From Taudactylus pleione (taxonomy: Eukaryota > Chordata > Amphibia > Anura > Myobatrachidae), in assembly GCA_031769625.1 (NCBI GenBank), contig JAUIMM010001993.1, positions 248,001 to 312,000 of the forward strand: a stretch of 64,000 bases of DNA, in the 5' to 3' direction. Below the pieces are notes generated by a model that worked only from the letters and a program-made list of their open reading frames with translations, had not been told where the DNA came from and made no database searches. The stretch's first letter is position 1; every line of letters starts with the position of its first letter. Positions 60,318 to 64,000 of this stretch are shown here, piece by piece. The position numbers and the translations under genes are program-made.

Positions 60318-63125
60318 TTGTGGGTTTTGGTCTTCAACACATCCAGTGAAATTTTGAGCTGTCTGTGTTTGCTACAAGAGGAGATAACACAAAGTATGCG
60401 CTTTTGTGTTTCCATTGCTTTCAATGTATTTTGGCCTCAAACGTGCATTTGCTGTTTTCTCTTAAACGCAACATGGGAGAAAAACCATTTCACATCACAT
60501 TTGTGGGTCTTGGTCTTCAACACATCCAGTGAAATTTTGAGCTGTCTGTGTTTGCTACAAGACGAGATATCACAAAGTATGCGCTTTTGTTATTTCCATT
60601 GCTTTCAATGCATTTTGGCCTAAAACTTGCATTTGCTGTTTTCTCTTAAACGCAACATGGGAGAAAAACCATTTCACATCACATTTGTGGGTTTTGGTCT
60701 TCAACACATCCAGTGAAATTTTGAGCTGTCTGTGTTTGCTACAAGAGGAGATAACACAAAGTATGCGCTTTTGTTGTTTCCATTGCTTTCAATGCATTTT
60801 GGCCTAAAACGTGCATTTGCTGTTTTCTTTTAAACGCAACATGGGAGAAAAACCATTTCACATCACATTTGTGGGTCTTGGTCTTCAACACATCCAGTGA
60901 AATTTTGAGCTGTCTGTGTTTGCTACAAGAGGAGATATCACAAAGTATGCGCTTTTGTTGTTTCCATTGCTTTCAAAGCATTTTGGCCTAAAACGTGCAG
61001 TTGCTGTTTTCTCTTAAACGCAACATGGGAGAAAAACCATTTCACATCACATTTGTGGGTCTTGGTCTTCAACACATCCAGTGAAATTTTGAGCTGTCTG
61101 TGTTTGCTACAAGAGGAGATATCACAAAGTATGCGCTTTTGTTATTTCCATTGCTTTCAATGCATTTTGGCCTAAAACTTGCATTTGCTGTTTTCTCTTA
61201 AATGCAACATGGGAGAAAAACCATTTCACATCACATTTGTGGGTTTTGGTCTTCAACACATCCAGTGAAATTTTGAGCTGTCTGTGTTAGCCTCAAGAGG
61301 AGATAACACAAAGTATGCGCTTTTGTTGTTTCCATTGCTTTCAAAGCATTTTGGCCTAAAACGTGCATTTGCTGTTTTCTCTTAAACGCAACATGGGAGA
61401 AAAACCATTTCACATCACATTTGTGGGTCTTGGTCTTCAACACATCCAGTGAAATTTTGAGCTGTCTGTGTTTGCTACAAGAGGAGATATCACAAAGTAT
61501 GCGCTTTTGTTGTTTTCATTGCTTTCAATGCATTTTGGCCTAAAACGTGCATTTGCTGTTTTCTCTTAAACGCAACATGGGAGAAAAACCATTTCACATC
61601 ACATTTGTGGGTCTTGGTCTTCAACACATCCAGTGCAATTTTGAGCTGTCTGTGTTTGCTACAAGAGGAGATATCACAAAGTATGGACTTTTGTTATTTC
61701 CATTGCTTTCAATGCATTTTGGCCTAAAACTTGCATTTGCTGTTTTCTCTTAAAAGCAACATGGGAGAAAAACCATTTCACATCACATTTGTGGGTCTTG
61801 GTCTTCAACACATCCAGTGAAATTTTGAGCTGTCTGTGTTTGCTACAAGAGGAGATATCACAAAGTATGCGCTTTTGTTGTTTCCATTGCTTTCAATGCA
61901 TTTTGGCCTAAAACGTGCATTTGCTGTTTTCTCTTAAACGCAACATGGGAGAAAAACCTTTTCACATCATATTTGTGGGTCTTGGTCTTCAACACATCCA
62001 GTGAAATTTTGAGCTGTCTGTGTTTGCTACAAGAGGAGATATCACAAAGTATGCGCTTTTGTTGTTTCCATTGCTTTCAAAGCATTTTGGCCTAAAACGT
62101 GCAGTTGCTGTTTTCTCTTAAACGCAACATGGGAGAAAAACCATTTCACATCACATTTGTGGGTCTTGGTCTTCAACACATCCAGTGAAATTTTGAGCTG
62201 TCTGTGTTTGCTACAAGAGGAGATATCACAAAGTATGCGCTTTTGGTATTACCATTGCTTTCAATGCATTTTGGCCTAAAACTTGCATTTGCTGTTTTCT
62301 CTTAAATGCAACATGGGAGAAAAACCATTTCACATCACATTTGTGGGTTTTGGTCTTCAACACATCCAGTGAAATTTTGAGCTGTCTGTGTTTGCCTCAA
62401 GAGGAGATAACACAAAGTATGTGCTTTTGTTGTTTCCATTGCTTTCAAAGCATTTTGGCCTTAAACGTGCATTTGCTGTTTTCTCTTAAACGCAACATGG
62501 GAGAAAAACCATTTCACATCACATTTGTGGGTCTTGGTCTTCAACACATCCAGTGAAATTTTGAGCTGTCTGTGTTTGCTACAAGAGGAGATATCACAAA
62601 GTATGCGCTTTTGTTGTTTTCATTGCTTTCAATGCATTTTGGCCTAAAACGTGCATTTGCTGTTTTCTCTTAAACGCAACATGGGAGAAAAACCTTTTCA
62701 CATCATATTTGTGGGTCTTGGTCTTCAACACATCCAGTGCAATTTTGAGCTGTCTGTGTTTGCTACAAGAGGAGATATCACAAAGTATGGACTTTTGTTA
62801 TTTCCATTGCTTTCAATGCATTTTGGCCTAAAACATGCATTTGCTGTTTTCTCTTAAAAGCAACATGGGAGAAAAACCATTTCACATCACATTTGTGGGT
62901 CTTGGTCTTCAACACATCCAATGAAATATTGAGCTGTCTGTGTTTGCTACAAGAGGAGATATCACAAAGTATGCGCTTTTGTTGTTTCCATTGCTTTCAA
63001 TGCATTTTGGCATAAAACGAGCATTTGCTGTTTTCTCTTAAACGCAACATGGGAGAAAAACCATTTCACATCACATTTGTGGGTCTTGGTCTTCAACACA
63101 TCCAGTGAAATTTTGAGCTGTCTGT
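60318..63125 (+). repeat. Partner copy of the 27762-30385 segment, with one extra monomer
   Basis: Colinear with 27762-30385. The extra monomer lies near 61786-61969 (GTTGTTTCC followed by CCTTTTCACATCATATTTG) and is absent from the other copy near 29330. Private changes include CAAGACGAG near 60561, TTTTGGTATTACC near 62245, AAACATGC near 62834 and CCAATGAAATATTGAG near 62920. Beyond 63125 the array continues with monomers of the same set to the window edge. Confidence 0.82.
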
Positions 63126-64000
63126 GTTTGCTACAAGAGGAGATATCACAAAGTATGCGCTTTTGTTGTTTTCATTGCTTTCAAAGCATTTTGGCCTAAA
63201 ACGTGCATTTGCTGTTTTCTCTTAAACGCAACATGGGAGAAAAACCATTTCACATCACATTTGTGGGTCTTGGTCTTCAACACATCCAGTGAAATTTTGA
63301 GCTGTCTGTGTTTGCTACAAGAGGAGATATCACAAAGTATGCGCTTTTGTTGTTTCCATTGCTTTCAATGCATTTTGGCCTAAAACGTGCATTTGCTGTT
63401 TTCTCTTAAACGCAACATGGGAGAAAAACCTTTTCACATCATATTTGTGGGTCTTGGTCTTCAACACATCCAGTGAAATTTTGAGCTGTCTGTGTTTGCT
63501 ACAAGAGGAGATATCACAAAGTATGCGCTTTTGTTGTTTCCATTGCTTTCAAAGCATTTTGGCCTAAAACGTGCAGTTGCTGTTTTCTCTTAAACGCAAC
63601 ATGGGAGAAAAACCATTTCACATCACATTTGTGGGTCTTGGTCTTCAACACATCCAGTGAAATTTTGAGCTGTCTGTGTTTGCTACAAGAGGAGATATCA
63701 CAAAGTATGCGCTTTTGTTATTACCATTGCTTTCAATGCATTTTGGCCTAAAACTTGCATTTGCTGTTTTCTCTTAAATGCAACATGGGAGAAAAACCAT
63801 TTCACATCACATTTGTGGGTTTTGGTCTTCAACACATCCAGTGAAATTTTGAGCTGTCTGTGTTTGCCTCAAGAGGAGATAACACAAAGTATGTGCTTTT
63901 GTTGTTTCCATTGCTTTCAAAGCATTTTGGCCTTAAACGTGCATTTGCTGTTTTCTCTTAAACGCAACATGGGAGAAAAACCATTTCACATCACATTTGT
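63126..64000 (+). repeat. Right end of window: array continues, unit truncated
   Basis: The types run GTTGTTTTC/AAAGC; GTTGTTTCC then CCTTTTCACATCATATTTG; AAAGC with CAGTTG; GTTATTACC with CTTGC and AAATGC; then GCCTCAAG with GTGC and GGCCTTAAACG. This repeats the order found at about 61.8-62.5 kb. The last complete monomer is 63813-63996, and four bases of the next follow. No boundary of the satellite is visible. Confidence 0.85.

Larger units (their letters stand above)
1..64000 (+). repeat. Satellite DNA array of 184-bp monomers, 348 head-to-tail copies
   Basis: Every part of the window is the same unit in one orientation. Successive TTGTGGG monomer starts fall at 1, 185, 369 and so on to 63813 and 63997. 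Only 32 monomers depart from 184 bp: 27 share a 1-bp loss in the T/G-rich stretch near monomer position 85-92, one has a separate 1-bp loss (8831-9013), two have a 5-bp loss, and two have a net 1-bp gain. These lengths sum exactly to the bases present, so the array holds no insertion, inversion or spacer. Long uninterrupted arrays of a nucleosome-sized unit are typical of eukaryotic centromeric or pericentromeric heterochromatin. That location is inference: no flanking unique DNA is visible. I do not recognise the family. No gene is present anywhere. Confidence 0.98.

Noticed and set aside
1..64000. CRISPR array
   Set aside because: There are no unique spacers between short repeats. The whole 184-bp unit is repeated, and variation is scattered point changes by type.
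1..64000. Bacterial or phage origin, operons or mobile elements
   Set aside because: No genes, promoters, terminators or inverted-repeat-bounded elements occur. The long homogeneous nucleosome-length array is a eukaryotic satellite pattern.
1..64000. Naming the species or a known satellite family
   Set aside because: The monomer does not match any family I can recall with confidence, and no flanking gene or transposon gives taxonomic information.

Overview
The whole window is one uninterrupted satellite DNA array. A monomer of about 184 bp (about 39% G+C in the consensus, T-richer than A on the + strand) is repeated head to tail from the first base to the last, always in the same orientation. 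Taking each monomer to start at TTGTGGG, I count 348 complete monomers in bases 1-63996 plus 4 bases of the next. The arithmetic closes exactly: 316 monomers of 184 bp, 28 of 183, two of 179 and two of 185 sum to 63,996. No bases are left for a gene, transposon, rRNA, tRNA, CRISPR array or unique spacer. This points to a eukaryotic chromosome in a constitutive-heterochromatin domain, most likely centromeric or pericentromeric, possibly subtelomeric. The unit is close to a nucleosome plus linker in length. I do not recognise the satellite family and cannot name the species.

Above the monomer level the array is a mosaic of higher-order repeats (HORs). Monomers fall into recognisable types by diagnostic bases: GATATC or GATAAC; GCGC, GTGC, GGAC or GCTC; GTTGTTTCC, GTTATTTCC, GTTGTTTTC or GTGTTTCC; GGCCT or GGCAT; CGTGC, CTTGC or CGAGC. 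These types recur in a fixed order. The clearest unit is a six-monomer HOR of 1103-1104 bp, cleanest at about 14.9-19.0 kb. Around it lie in-register tandem duplications of 4, 5, 6, 7, 8, 9, 10, 18 and 26 monomers. Their breakpoints preserve the monomer phase, as expected of unequal crossover or recombination-based amplification.

Layout: 1-8.7 kb, a 26-monomer (4783 bp) unit present 1.8 times; 9.2-10.5 kb, a further copy of part of it; 10.5-17.2 kb, an 18-monomer (3305 bp) unit twice; 14.9-19.0 kb, the six-monomer HOR nearly four times; 19.1-21.0 kb, a six-monomer repeat; 20.3-27.8 kb, a 28-monomer-spaced duplication enclosing a 7-monomer tandem; 27.8-30.4 kb, a block repeated at 60.3-63.1 kb; 30.4-34.0 kb, four- and nine-monomer duplications carrying the only two 185-bp monomers; 33.3-44.9 kb, interleaved duplications; 45.8-49.5 kb, a 10-monomer tandem; 49.5-52.5 kb, an 8-monomer tandem; 53.5-55.2 kb, a 5-monomer tandem; 56.6-63.1 kb, a mosaic of sequence related to 19.3-23.2 kb and 27.8-30.4 kb.

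No coding gene is supported. The open frames of 60-111 codons are by-products of the repeat, many need non-ATG starts, and the period (184 = 3 x 61 + 1) shifts frame at every monomer. Block boundaries were read by eye and are good to about one monomer. Identities were not computed.
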